From NCBI GenBank assembly GCA_033809415.1, contig JAPXLT010000181.1, positions 1 through 9,713 on the forward strand: a DNA stretch of 9,713 bases, given 5' to 3'. Numbering within the stretch: position 1 is the stretch's first letter; each line of letters starts with the position of its first letter. This document shows positions 1-6,454 of this stretch, piece after piece. A program made the position numbers and the translations under genes. The DNA is from JAQVUB01 sp033809415. Its GTDB lineage: Bacteria > Verrucomicrobiota > Lentisphaeria > Oligosphaerales > Oligosphaeraceae. The notes below the pieces were generated by a model. That model did no database searches and was not told the origin of the DNA. It was given only the letters and a program-made list of their open reading frames with translations.

Positions 1-8
1 CCATTCCT

Positions 9-28
9 GTCCCTGTCCATCGTCCATC
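9..28. repeat. Short GTCC-centred repeat words
   Basis: The heptamer GTCCATC occurs twice in tandem (15-21, 22-28), preceded by the related hexamer GTCCCT (9-14). Similar tandem words lie in other intergenic gaps of this window (795-809 and 8392-8406). The core is the reverse complement of the GGAC core of the large heptamer array near 6600. The function is unknown; it looks like intergenic simple-repeat DNA. Confidence 0.5.
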
Positions 29-106
29 AAAAATCTTTTACAAAAAAGAAGATTTTGGGTAATAGTAGTACGGGGATATGCAGCTTGGAGGCATCGAGGC
101 ACTGAC

Positions 107-135
107 GGCAAACCCATAGTTGTTGGCTGTTTGCC
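107..135. other. Imperfect hairpin in the flavin reductase leader
   Basis: GGCAAAC (107-113) and GTTTGCC (129-135) form a perfect 7-bp inverted repeat. CCA (114-116) with TGG (124-126) extends the stem after a 2-nt bulge, leaving a 7-nt loop. It ends 89 nt before the start codon at 225 and could be an operator or an mRNA leader structure; neither is shown. The rest of 1-224 holds no convincing gene. Confidence 0.3.
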
Positions 136-224
136 CATGACGATTCCTTGTCACAAGCGCACTGCCACTTCAGGTATTCAACAATACTTCGGCATATGAG
201 ACAAAAAAAAGGAGATGCATAACA

Positions 225-785
225 ATGAAGAAGAATTTTGGAGTTAAGAACTGGATGTTCCCGATGCCGGTGCTGATGATTGGCACATACAATGAGGACG
301 GGACTCCCAATATGATGAATGCCGCCTGGGGTGGTATCACACTCGAGGATCAGATCACCATCTGCATCGACAACACACACAAAACCTGGGCGAATATCGC
401 GGCGCGGAAAGCATTCACGGTCGCCTTCGGCACTGCGGACACCGTAAAGGCCTGCGACTACCTAGGCATCGTCAGTGGAAATCAGGTTGCGGACAAAGTG
501 GCGAAAAGCGGCCTCACTGCTGTTAAGAGCAATTTCGTGAATGCTCCGGTAATCGAGGAATTGCCCCTGGTGCTGGAATGCGAGCTGGTCTCGATGAACG
601 AAGAAAATTGCAATGTGGTCGGACGCATCGTCAATTGCGCCATCGAGGAATCAGCGCTGACAGACGGCAAACCCGATGCAGCGAAGATGAAACCGATCTG
701 CTTCGACACCTGCCAGCACGTCTATCGCCTGATGGGCAACACGGTCGCCAAGGCATTCGAATGCGGAAAAACGCTGACTAAATAA
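225..785 (+). CDS. Flavin reductase family protein (FMN-binding split barrel)
   Basis: This 186-residue cytoplasmic protein matches the flavin reductase-like/flavoredoxin family, which binds FMN and moves electrons between NAD(P)H or ferredoxin-type partners and an acceptor. Visible signs are the N-terminal strand-turn-strand PVLMIGTYNEDGTPNMMNAA (about residues 15-34), the FMN-phosphate region around THKTWANIAARKAFTVAFGT (51-70), an SG pair at 84-85, and a C-terminal segment ending AFECGKTL, typical of flavoredoxin-like proteins of anaerobes. Length is normal for the family. GGAGAT at 211-216, 8 nt before the ATG at 225, fixes the start. It has several cysteines (for example 77, 118, 129, 138, 159, 163, 180), but no CxxC cluster that would argue for an iron-sulfur site. 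It stands alone and is convergent with the next gene, so no pathway can be read from context. The physiological partner is unknown. Confidence 0.88.
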   Translation: MKKNFGVKNWMFPMPVLMIGTYNEDGTPNMMNAAWGGITLEDQITICIDNTHKTWANIAARKAFTVAFGTADTVKACDYLGIVSGNQVADKVAKSGLTAVKSNFVNAPVIEELPLVLECELVSMNEENCNVVGRIVNCAIEESALTDGKPDAAKMKPICFDTCQHVYRLMGNTVAKAFECGKTLTK

Positions 786-794
786 AATTTCAAA

Positions 795-809
795 GTGGAC
801 AGTGTGGAC
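795..809. repeat. Short duplicated GTGGAC word
   Basis: GTGGAC occurs at 795-800 and again at 804-809, followed by the related GACGGAC (814-820). Read on the other strand these are GTCCAC words, like those at 9-28 and 8392-8406. It lies in the 134-bp convergent gap between the flavin reductase and the minus-strand lyase-like gene. Confidence 0.4.
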
Positions 810-858
810 GAAAGACGGACTCCCTAGCGTACCCTGTACCCCACGACAATTCGAGCAT

Positions 859-886
859 CGCAACCGGGACGGTCGCGCCACTTTTT
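859..886 (+). terminator. Possible weak intrinsic terminator
   Basis: CGCAACC (859-865) pairs with GGTCGCG (871-877) with one A-C mismatch and a 5-nt loop, then CCAC and a run of five T (882-886). It lies 73 nt downstream of the flavin reductase stop and would read on the plus strand. The mismatch and the gap before the short T-run make it marginal. No equivalent T-run is seen for the minus-strand gene ending at 920. Confidence 0.3.
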
Positions 887-919
887 AAATCCGCACTACG
901 CACACGCCCCCTATCCCAA

Positions 920-3900
920 TCACTTCAGCAGCTTGAAGATTACTTTCGAGGTGGACTGTCCGGGGCGTTCTTGCAGGTCTTCCGGCGCGGGTTGGAACCA
1001 GTCTGTGGGTGTCGGGGCGACCAGTTCGATTTCTTGCCCATTGCAGGACATCAGCGGCTTGATGGTTCCGAACTGGCCGCTAAGGCACCACAGCCCCGGG
1101 GCAACCTGGCAGGTAACGACCGTCTCAGCTCCATCGCGAGGAACATAGTATGGGATGGTATGGCGGGTGCCCCCCTGGACATCGCTCAGCTGCAAGTATG
1201 TCTGGTAGTTAGGCATCTGGGCTTTCATGTGCAACCGGAACTCACCGGCTTCTTTGATCATAAAGCAGACTTCCGCAAAGCCGGTGGTGGTATACATGGT
1301 GCCGTTCGGGCTAATTTTAGGCAGGCGAGTAATCAGACGCAAATCCGACACCTCCGATTCGACCCGCAGCAGATACACACCATCTTCCGCCGGATCAACC
1401 GCAAGCTCGAAATTGCACCTACGCTGGTCGCCCAACGCCAACGTGCCGCTGTACAACTGCCGCCGACCCGGCGCCAGCAATGTCACCGTGCGATCCTTGC
1501 CGTCACGGGTAGTAAAGCCGACCTGCAGAGTGAATGGCTGACCGTCGCCTTTGAGCAGGAATTCATAAGCGCCCAGCTTCGGATGCGAGGTGACCTGATA
1601 TGGTGCGTTTGACTGTCCACGGCTCAAGGCCAGTGCCTGGGGCTGGCGACCAAAATCCCTGACCGCAGCCATATACAGCGGGATGCGCTCCATCATAAAG
1701 TACTCGACTGAATTCATCGGTGCACGGGCTTGCAGGCATGAAGTGTTATACCGATACAGGAACAGCTCGAGCAGCCAGGCCGCATGGGAAAGGTAGTGCT
1801 CCTGGCCGGTAACGCGCCAGGCTAAAGCCAGGATATTGATGTAATCATGCAGTTTCGAGCCGCCGGAGGAAGCATCGCCATAGCCTGCGATATATGCATC
1901 CGCCCAGGCAACGATAGCCTGCTCAGCATGCTGATCCTTGGTCAGCAGCCAGTACTTCTGCAGACCGGGAGCATAAACCGGCCAGCCAGGAAACGAACCG
2001 GGGATCAGAGCTGATGAAGGCAGCTGCGTGGTTTTAATCTGAGTATCCAGAACCGCAGTGATGAATTTCTGCGCCAGCTCGAGATATGATGCGTTGCCGG
2101 TGCCCAGATACAGGTCCACCAGGGACGAGGTCACTCCAGTGCCTTCGCGGGAAGCATGCGCCTTGCGAAAGTTCTTTATGGCGGAATCGCCCCACATCGT
2201 CGCGACCTCGAGGCCACGACGGTCGCCGGTAAGGAAGAAATACAGCAGCATGAACTCGGTCTGGGTGTTATAGTCATGCACTCTGCTGCCTGCGTGCCAG
2301 TGCGAGAGGCCCTTGTAGTCATTCAGGCCGCCCTTGATCTTTCTGCTCCACTGCAGCTCATCTGTTTTCGGTGCTTCGGACTCCGGAGTCGACCAGTTGC
2401 AGATATCGATATCCATCAGATGGCGCGAGACTGCCACTGCCCAGTGCATGTATTCTGCATCGCCCTTGCGCAGAGCCAGCAGCCAGGGCACTGAACCAGA
2501 GACATGATGGTAGCCCTTCCAAGTGCGGTACAGATCATCCCAACGGCCGAGCTCCTTGTTCCACGCCGTATGACCATCACCATAATTCCATTTGCCGAAA
2601 TCTCCGGGCGGAGTTTCGCGGGCCAGCTTGCGCTCGAGAATCCAGCGTTCCGCCAAGTAGCGCTCGATTTCCGGAAATTTTTCCGGATCGTAGTGGTGCA
2701 CCGGTCCCAGCACAGTGCTGGCGCAGACCCATTTAGGGTCTGGCAGTGCGGTCAGCGGCTGGCACCACACGGCCGGGAATGTTTCGGGAGCAGCGAAATC
2801 TATCCGCAATACTGCGGTCTTGGCCACTCCGAGGCAGCTTTCGATCCGCCCTTCCCGGAAATAGCGTTTTTCGTAATCATCGCCGATATCCCAGTATGCC
2901 GCCGGGGGCTGGAAATCAAGCACCTGCCCTTCGTGGCAGTACCAGAGATACTGGCGGTTGGCATCGGTGACGGTGCGTTCCGGCTTAGCCACGCCATGCG
3001 CGGGCCAGAAATGATAAATCAGCGCCTCTGACCGTGCTTCCAGCTCATTAGGGAAATTCTCGCGGAAGTCCTCGATATACAGCAATGTATCATCGCCGCG
3101 CAGCCAGCCTGGTGCAGCCTCCCCGTCGCCCTGCTCGCGCCAGACCGACGGCTTGGCAGGGTCGCCTATCAAGTATTTATCATATTCGTATTGCAGCAGA
3201 TAACGCCCCGTCATTTCGCCATTCACGCCGCCGATATTCAGGCGTTGATACGATCCGGGCACGACAAAGCCGATGTCGCGGAAACGAGATGCAGCGGTAT
3301 CGCCGGTAATCAAAAAGGTAAAGTAGACCTTGACCTCGCTGCTGCCGGCATAAAAATGGGTGCGTAGGAGATAGCGGCAGAATTGCCCACCTTGATCATT
3401 CACGAACCACCCCTCGGCACAGACCACGGCACGTTCGGAACCGGACTCCTCGAGCAGCAGCCGCTCTGGCTGCCCGACCGCACGGTACCGCACGTCATCG
3501 GCGGTCAAAAAATACGCTCCGCCCCCCTGCATCGCCCGCCGTGGTGCGCCGGCTGGTTGCACGGATTCCAGGAAAGAGTAATTCTGGCGGTTAATGACAA
3601 AAAGCGCGGCTCCGGTATCGATCCGGAAAGCTTCCTCGCTGCTGCTGACTGAGACCACCGGATGCAGCCCGATATTGGAGGGTACGGCAGGACGATCCCG
3701 GAGCATGAACTGCTGGCGTTTCTCGCCGTTCAATTCGGGTCGGAAATCGCAGGCCAGCCAGCGGATATCCTGGCGCCCGGGATAGCGATTCAGTACGGTA
3801 ATCTGAGCTGGCAGCTGTTGTTCCCCATCGTAAATCCCCAATCCTTCCGGGCTGGTGAGCGTCCCTGGTGCAAAGGGTATGCCGACATAGACCGAACGGC

Positions 3901-4000
3901 AACCTTGGAAGCCGGCAGGATTATCAACTGCAATGGGCACTTCCAAGGCATAAGACAATAAACAGAACAAACCGGCAAGCGCCAGAATCCGTGCGGACAT
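920..4000 (-). CDS. Secreted PcRGLX/YetA-like protein (exo-rhamnogalacturonan lyase family, PL26-like)
   Basis: This 1026-residue exported protein resembles the PcRGLX/YetA family, whose fungal founder is an exo-acting rhamnogalacturonan lyase that releases unsaturated galacturonosyl-rhamnose units. An N-terminal signal peptide (MSARILALAGLFCLLSYA) is followed at once by a RIFT-barrel-like opening with the family pattern VPIAVDNPAG, YVGIPFAPGTL, LPAQITV and IRWLACDF (about 21-87). The middle (about 380-760) is rich in W, Y and H and looks like an alpha/alpha toroid, with GKWNYGDGHT (469-478) and WHAGSRVHDYNT (568-579) as likely active-site segments. The last 200 residues are beta-rich. I chose the ATG at 4000, not the upstream in-frame ATG at 4066: AAGGAG (complement of 4007-4012) lies 6 nt before it and the signal peptide begins there, while the upstream start would overlap the preceding gene by 7 bp and bury the signal peptide. 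It follows the pseudopilin by 59 bp, probably in one transcript. Family assignment is by remembered pattern; the lyase activity is inference. Confidence 0.75.
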   Translation of the reverse strand: MSARILALAGLFCLLSYALEVPIAVDNPAGFQGCRSVYVGIPFAPGTLTSPEGLGIYDGEQQLPAQITVLNRYPGRQDIRWLACDFRPELNGEKRQQFMLRDRPAVPSNIGLHPVVSVSSSEEAFRIDTGAALFVINRQNYSFLESVQPAGAPRRAMQGGGAYFLTADDVRYRAVGQPERLLLEESGSERAVVCAEGWFVNDQGGQFCRYLLRTHFYAGSSEVKVYFTFLITGDTAASRFRDIGFVVPGSYQRLNIGGVNGEMTGRYLLQYEYDKYLIGDPAKPSVWREQGDGEAAPGWLRGDDTLLYIEDFRENFPNELEARSEALIYHFWPAHGVAKPERTVTDANRQYLWYCHEGQVLDFQPPAAYWDIGDDYEKRYFREGRIESCLGVAKTAVLRIDFAAPETFPAVWCQPLTALPDPKWVCASTVLGPVHHYDPEKFPEIERYLAERWILERKLARETPPGDFGKWNYGDGHTAWNKELGRWDDLYRTWKGYHHVSGSVPWLLALRKGDAEYMHWAVAVSRHLMDIDICNWSTPESEAPKTDELQWSRKIKGGLNDYKGLSHWHAGSRVHDYNTQTEFMLLYFFLTGDRRGLEVATMWGDSAIKNFRKAHASREGTGVTSSLVDLYLGTGNASYLELAQKFITAVLDTQIKTTQLPSSALIPGSFPGWPVYAPGLQKYWLLTKDQHAEQAIVAWADAYIAGYGDASSGGSKLHDYINILALAWRVTGQEHYLSHAAWLLELFLYRYNTSCLQARAPMNSVEYFMMERIPLYMAAVRDFGRQPQALALSRGQSNAPYQVTSHPKLGAYEFLLKGDGQPFTLQVGFTTRDGKDRTVTLLAPGRRQLYSGTLALGDQRRCNFELAVDPAEDGVYLLRVESEVSDLRLITRLPKISPNGTMYTTTGFAEVCFMIKEAGEFRLHMKAQMPNYQTYLQLSDVQGGTRHTIPYYVPRDGAETVVTCQVAPGLWCLSGQFGTIKPLMSCNGQEIELVAPTPTDWFQPAPEDLQERPGQSTSKVIFKLLK

Positions 4001-4006
4001 CAGATA

Positions 4007-4012
4007 CTCCTT
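4007..4012 (-). promoter_or_regulatory. Ribosome binding site that decides the lyase-like gene start
   Basis: The complement reads AAGGAG, 6 nt before the ATG at 4000. It supports that start over the in-frame ATG at 4066 and places the signal peptide at the very N-terminus. Confidence 0.7.
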
Positions 4013-4059
4013 GTTGAAGATTACAGAATATAAAAAGCCAGTCCCTGATGCGCTACTGC

Positions 4060-4800
4060 TTACCAATTGTCGTGCCAGGAGCTATTCACAGTCGGACCAG
4101 GGCACCAGAAGGATGCGACATATCCATCACTGCGCTTATCTTGATCAGGAATCTGATGCATTTTTAGTGGTGTGACATGTCCATCAATAAACAGCGTGTT
4201 GGTCAAGCCCCCATGTGGAAACACTATCGGATATTCTGTTGAGCTAAAGGGGCGGTAATTTACGCCTCCGGCGCTGCTTTCAGCTGCCTGGCACGTCCGA
4301 GCCGGAATTTTCACCCGGACAAGCGGAAAGCCATAGCCTTTGCCCCATTCAAGTCCCAAGCGGGTATTCATGCCAAAACCAAAAAATCTTGTATGCGAGG
4401 TAGTACGTTGGCCGGGAACCCCGCGGGTGGGACACATCAGCGCGCTTTTGTAAGGGACATTATGCTTGGTTTTGTAGCTACCGCCGATGGCCGGAACATA
4501 CGCACCGGAGCCGGAATTCAAATTCAGGTATTCTGCCACAATGCCGTATACAGGACTTTCAGGATACCAATAATAATCGTTACCATCCGGATTGTCGACC
4601 CGATAAGCCGGGCTGCAGAACTCGTTGGCCTCGGCATATAGGTAGAATCCAACACCCAGCTGCTTCATATTGTTGATGCAATGAACCCGGTGCGCAGCTT
4701 GGCGGGCTTTGCTCAAAGCCGGCAACAACATCGAAGCCAGCACCGCAATGATAGCAATCACTACCAGCAACTCAATTAAAGTAAAATTTTTCTTAGTCAT
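4060..4800 (-). CDS. Type II secretion-like pseudopilin with H-X9-DG motif
   Basis: This 246-residue membrane-anchored pseudopilin has a short basic leader MTKKN, a prepilin peptidase site before FTLIE (mature E5 = residue 10), and a hydrophobic helix of about 20 residues. The C-terminal region has the exact H-X9-DG motif: H196, nine residues, then D206-G207, within FPHGGLTNTLFIDGHV. This combination defines the DUF1559/H-X9-DG pseudopilins that are strongly expanded in Planctomycetota and Lentisphaerota. They are assumed to form or decorate short pseudopili, but their role is not established. The start at ATG 4800 is preferred: the complement gives AGGTGA 5 nt upstream, and an in-frame GTG at 4809 would lie inside that site. 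The N before the cleavage site replaces the usual G, which is common in this group. It leads a two-gene unit with the lyase-like protein, so it may help display or export that enzyme (inference). Confidence 0.88.
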   Translation of the reverse strand: MTKKNFTLIELLVVIAIIAVLASMLLPALSKARQAAHRVHCINNMKQLGVGFYLYAEANEFCSPAYRVDNPDGNDYYWYPESPVYGIVAEYLNLNSGSGAYVPAIGGSYKTKHNVPYKSALMCPTRGVPGQRTTSHTRFFGFGMNTRLGLEWGKGYGFPLVRVKIPARTCQAAESSAGGVNYRPFSSTEYPIVFPHGGLTNTLFIDGHVTPLKMHQIPDQDKRSDGYVASFWCPGPTVNSSWHDNW

Positions 4801-4821
4801 GTCGTTCACCTGCTGTAAAGT

Positions 4822-4827
4822 ATCATA
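4822..4827 (-). promoter_or_regulatory. Candidate -10 box for the pseudopilin gene
   Basis: The complement reads TATGAT, 21 nt before the chosen ATG, which would give a short leader carrying the AGGTGA ribosome binding site. No good -35 box is seen at 16-18 bp spacing, so this is a weak call. Confidence 0.25.
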
Positions 4828-4869
4828 TTTCCCATAGAAAACAAACGAAAAAGGAAAAGATGGGCGGAG

Positions 4870-4938
4870 TTTTTGTCCACGGAATTTTTTTTATAGGGTT
4901 ATTGTTTTAACGAATGAGATTGCATGTGGATTTGCGGT
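4870..4938. repeat. Degenerate copy of the interior of the 5922-6352 element
   Basis: GTCCACGGAA (4875-4884) matches 6002-6011. After a 15-nt length difference that falls in a 9-bp repeat zone, 4895-4938 aligns without gaps to 6037-6080 at 34 of 44 positions, and all ten differences are transitions. No terminal inverted repeats are recognisable around this copy. It sits in the divergent intergenic region between the pseudopilin and SIS genes. Confidence 0.6.
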
Positions 4939-4941
4939 TCG

Positions 4942-4969
4942 GTCTGTTGTTCCGACGAATCGGTCAGAC
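4942..4969. other. Stem-loop in divergent intergenic region
   Basis: GTCTG (4942-4946) can pair with CAGAC (4965-4969), and CCGA (4952-4955) with TCGG (4960-4963), around a CGAA tetraloop. The two helices are separated by an asymmetric internal loop of 5 nt against 1 nt. It could be a structured leader or a protein-binding site; no evidence beyond the pairing. Confidence 0.3.
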
Positions 4970-4971
4970 AG

Positions 4972-4987
4972 ATTCAGATATCTGAAT
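4972..4987. promoter_or_regulatory. 16-bp perfect palindrome, candidate operator
   Basis: ATTCAGATATCTGAAT reads the same on both strands, the form expected of a dimeric regulator site. It lies 134 bp before the SIS gene and 171 bp before the divergent pseudopilin gene, so it could control either. I see no second copy in the window and cannot name a regulator family. Confidence 0.4.
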
Positions 4988-5110
4988 ATAGTACCTATGT
5001 GATTTCAGGGATTGATTTGATTTTTTAGGTTACCAACTTATTTTTCTGCATGAAGCATGATTTTCCATTTCAAGGCGGCAACTACAGTCCGATGGAGTCC
5101 CAAACATAAG

Positions 5111-5116
5111 AAGGAG
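5111..5116 (+). promoter_or_regulatory. Ribosome binding site of the SIS-domain gene
   Basis: AAGGAG ends 5 nt before the ATG at 5122, a near-consensus Shine-Dalgarno site that fixes the start. The rest of 4801-5121 holds no ORF, only the repeat relic, stem-loop and palindrome listed separately. Confidence 0.75.
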
Positions 5117-5121
5117 AAAAG

Positions 5122-5880
5122 ATGAGTAAACTGATCGGAGAATACACTACCCAGGTAACTGCGCTTCTGGAGACGATTGCCAAGGAGGAGGAAGAAAAGA
5201 TTCTGAAGGCCGCCGACCTGTTGTCCGACAAGGTCATCGAGGGGCGTCTGATAAATATTTTTGGTGCGGGAGGACACTCGGCAATCGCAGCGATGGAGGT
5301 CTTCTGGCGGGCTGGTGGGCTGGCACAAGTCAATGCCATGTTTCCGGCCGGTACAAACATCATTTCAGCCAATCCTACAACCGCAAAGGTCGTAGGGCTG
5401 GCCCCCTATATCCTGAATTTCTATGATGTCAACAAAGATGACGTGTTGATCCTAGTGAACTTCTACGGTTTGAATATTGTTTCAGTGGATGTCGCCGTCG
5501 AAGCACAAAAACGCGGTGTAAAACTGATTACCGTCAATGCGCATAAATTTACAAAAAAGGTGCCCGATGATTTCATCTGGCGTCATCCAAACAAAAAAAA
5601 TATCAACGATTTTGCTGATATTGCCATTGACAACCATGTGCCATATCCAGATGCCATTCTGAAAGTTCCTGGTGTGACGGAAGAAGTCGCTCCAACCGCT
5701 ACGATTCTGACTTGCTTTACATTGAACCTGATGATGACCGAGACAATTCGCATGATCAAAGAAAAAGGAGGCACCCCGGAAATTTGGGTCAGCAACAACA
5801 TTCCAGGATGTGACGAACATAACAAGCCCATTCATGACAAATATCGCAAACGCATCCATCACCTCTATCCGGTATGGTGA
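5122..5880 (+). CDS. SIS-domain sugar-phosphate protein (UPF0309-like) with altered binding loop
   Basis: This 252-residue cytoplasmic protein has a single SIS (sugar isomerase) fold, close in pattern to the UPF0309 group. SIS domains bind phosphosugars for isomerisation, etherase cleavage or sensing. An N-terminal helix with an acidic stretch (EEEEK, 22-26) is followed by the first phosphate-loop motif IFGAGGHSAIAAME (46-59) and the group signature RAGGLAQVN (63-71). The second strand-loop, VLILVNFYGLN (108-118), departs from the usual form: most members have S-x-S-G-x-N here, but both serines are replaced (N113, Y115), while G116 and N118 remain. The rest of the fold (VAVEAQKRGVKLITVNA, 124-140, and a C-terminal helix at 195-215) is intact and full length. 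It stands alone, with divergent genes upstream and a repeat element 41 bp after the stop. The substrate is unknown; a ligand-binding rather than catalytic role is possible. Confidence 0.85.
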   Translation: MSKLIGEYTTQVTALLETIAKEEEEKILKAADLLSDKVIEGRLINIFGAGGHSAIAAMEVFWRAGGLAQVNAMFPAGTNIISANPTTAKVVGLAPYILNFYDVNKDDVLILVNFYGLNIVSVDVAVEAQKRGVKLITVNAHKFTKKVPDDFIWRHPNKKNINDFADIAIDNHVPYPDAILKVPGVTEEVAPTATILTCFTLNLMMTETIRMIKEKGGTPEIWVSNNIPGCDEHNKPIHDKYRKRIHHLYPVW

Positions 5881-5921
5881 CAAGGCGCTAGACCATGAAC
5901 GGACTTCCCCTCGTCCTGAAA

Positions 5922-5996
5922 TAGACCCCGTCCAAAAAGGTTTTTAACCACGAAAGGCACGAAAAAGCTTGGCGTGGGCTAACGCCCACAACCTAT
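5922..5996. repeat. Left terminal inverted repeat
   Basis: Outer block TAGACCCCGTCCAAAAAGG, then a T-run and AACCACGAA, then CACGAAA-type 9-mers and a perfect hairpin GTGGGC-TAAC-GCCCAC (5974-5989). It pairs with 6275-6352. Confidence 0.65.
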
Positions 5997-6004
5997 TTTT
6001 TGTC

Positions 6005-6031
6005 CACGGAAAGCACGGAAAGCGCGGAAAA
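6005..6031. repeat. Three 9-bp tandem repeats
   Basis: CACGGAAAG at 6005-6013 and 6014-6022, then CGCGGAAAA at 6023-6031. The related CACGAAAGG and CACGAAAAA lie at 5949-5966. Copy number differs in the relic at 4870-4938, where this block is shorter by 15 nt. Confidence 0.6.
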
Positions 6032-6128
6032 TTTGCAGGGTCGCTGTTTTGACGGATGAGATTGCACGCGAATTTGTGATCTGGCCAATTTGAGAAACTT
6101 TTTGATTTTTCGGTAATGGGAGAGGGAA

Positions 6129-6145
6129 GCCGGCGAGCCGCCGGC
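6129..6145. other. GC-rich hairpin inside the element
   Basis: GCCGGCG (6129-6135) pairs perfectly with CGCCGGC (6139-6145) around an AGC loop: a 7-bp stem of only G and C. No T-run follows on either strand, so it is not an intrinsic terminator. Confidence 0.5.
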
Positions 6146-6212
6146 GCTCCATATCGCCTACGACGCAACCACGTAAAACCGACCTTGGCACATGGCGATC
6201 CGTCCGATCTGT

Positions 6213-6274
6213 CGTCCGTGTAAAGTCCGTGTCCCGTCCGTGTAAAGTCCGTGTCCCGTCCGTGTAAAGTCCGT
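6213..6274. repeat. 22-bp direct repeat, 2.8 copies
   Basis: Two identical 22-bp units (6213-6234, 6235-6256) and the first 18 bases of a third (6257-6274). Each begins CGTCCGTGTAAAGTCCGTGT. The units abut with no spacer, so this is a tandem repeat and not a CRISPR array. Confidence 0.8.
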
Positions 6275-6352
6275 ATGGGTTGCGGGCGATCAGTCCGCGC
6301 CAAGCCTGTTTGTGTGGTTCGTGGTTAAAAAATCCTTTTTGGACAGGGTCTA
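6275..6352. repeat. Right terminal inverted repeat
   Basis: This is the inverted partner of 5922-5996. It ends in the complement of the TAGACCC outer block and contains a hairpin-forming stretch (GCGGGC with GTCCGC, 6282-6298) that corresponds to the left-arm hairpin. Confidence 0.65.
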
Positions 6353-6391
6353 CTTAGAGGGTGCCAAAAAGGGTTCCGTGCACACTCTATC

Positions 6392-6454
6392 CGCAGATCG
6401 CGCAGACGGACGCCGATTTCCAGGATTAGGAATTGTAGGATTTTGTAGGATTTT
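6392..6454. repeat. Two short tandem word clusters
   Basis: First, CGCAGATCG (6392-6400), CGCAGACGGA (6401-6410) and CGCCGATTT (6411-6419) are diverged 9-10-nt repeats. Second, TGTAGGATTT occurs at 6434-6443 and again at 6444-6453, exactly in tandem. These lie between the right end of the element and the heptamer array; from 6455 to 6595 I see nothing else definable. Confidence 0.5.

Larger units (their letters stand above)
5922..6352. mobile_element. MITE-like non-autonomous element with long terminal inverted repeats
   Basis: The two ends are inverted copies. The outer 33 nt on the left (5922-5954) match the complement of 6318-6352 with one substitution and a 2-nt length difference. Weaker but clear similarity continues inward to 5996 on the left and 6275 on the right, giving arms of about 75 and 78 nt. 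Both ends are TA, as expected if a TA target were duplicated, but no longer target repeat is seen. The interior carries 9-bp and 22-bp tandem repeats and two GC-rich hairpins. The open frames on its complement have repetitive, low-complexity translations and no ribosome binding site, so no transposase is encoded. A full transposon elsewhere in the genome would have to supply it. Confidence 0.6.

Noticed and set aside
30..56. AT-rich inverted repeat (AAAATCTT with AAGATTTT) as a terminator for an upstream gene
   Set aside because: The stem is only A/T-rich with an 11-nt loop and no T-run after it; no upstream gene is visible in the window.
27..380. Minus-strand open frame of 117 codons with CxxC, CxC and CxxC spacing in its second half, like a zinc ribbon
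   Set aside because: Its start lies inside the flavin reductase gene on the other strand, there is no ribosome binding site or internal Met before the cysteines, and I recognise no family. A pseudogene fragment cannot be excluded.
971..1612. Plus-strand open frames opposite the lyase-like gene as separate genes
   Set aside because: They are antisense shadows of a gene with a signal peptide, family pattern and ribosome binding site; none has its own.
4001..4066. Longer start for the lyase-like protein at 4066
   Set aside because: It would overlap the pseudopilin stop by 7 bp, place 22 residues ahead of a good signal peptide, and ignore the AAGGAG site in front of 4000.
4801..4809. GTG start for the pseudopilin at 4809
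   Set aside because: That codon lies within the AGGTGA site which serves the ATG at 4800; the shorter form gives the usual short basic leader.
6213..6274. CRISPR array
   Set aside because: The 22-bp units abut directly with no spacers and there are fewer than three copies; no cas gene is near.
5944..6303. Minus-strand open frame across the MITE-like element as a real gene
   Set aside because: Its translation is made of repeats (for example FPRFPCFPW from the 9-bp units), has no ribosome binding site, and runs through both arms and the 22-bp repeats.
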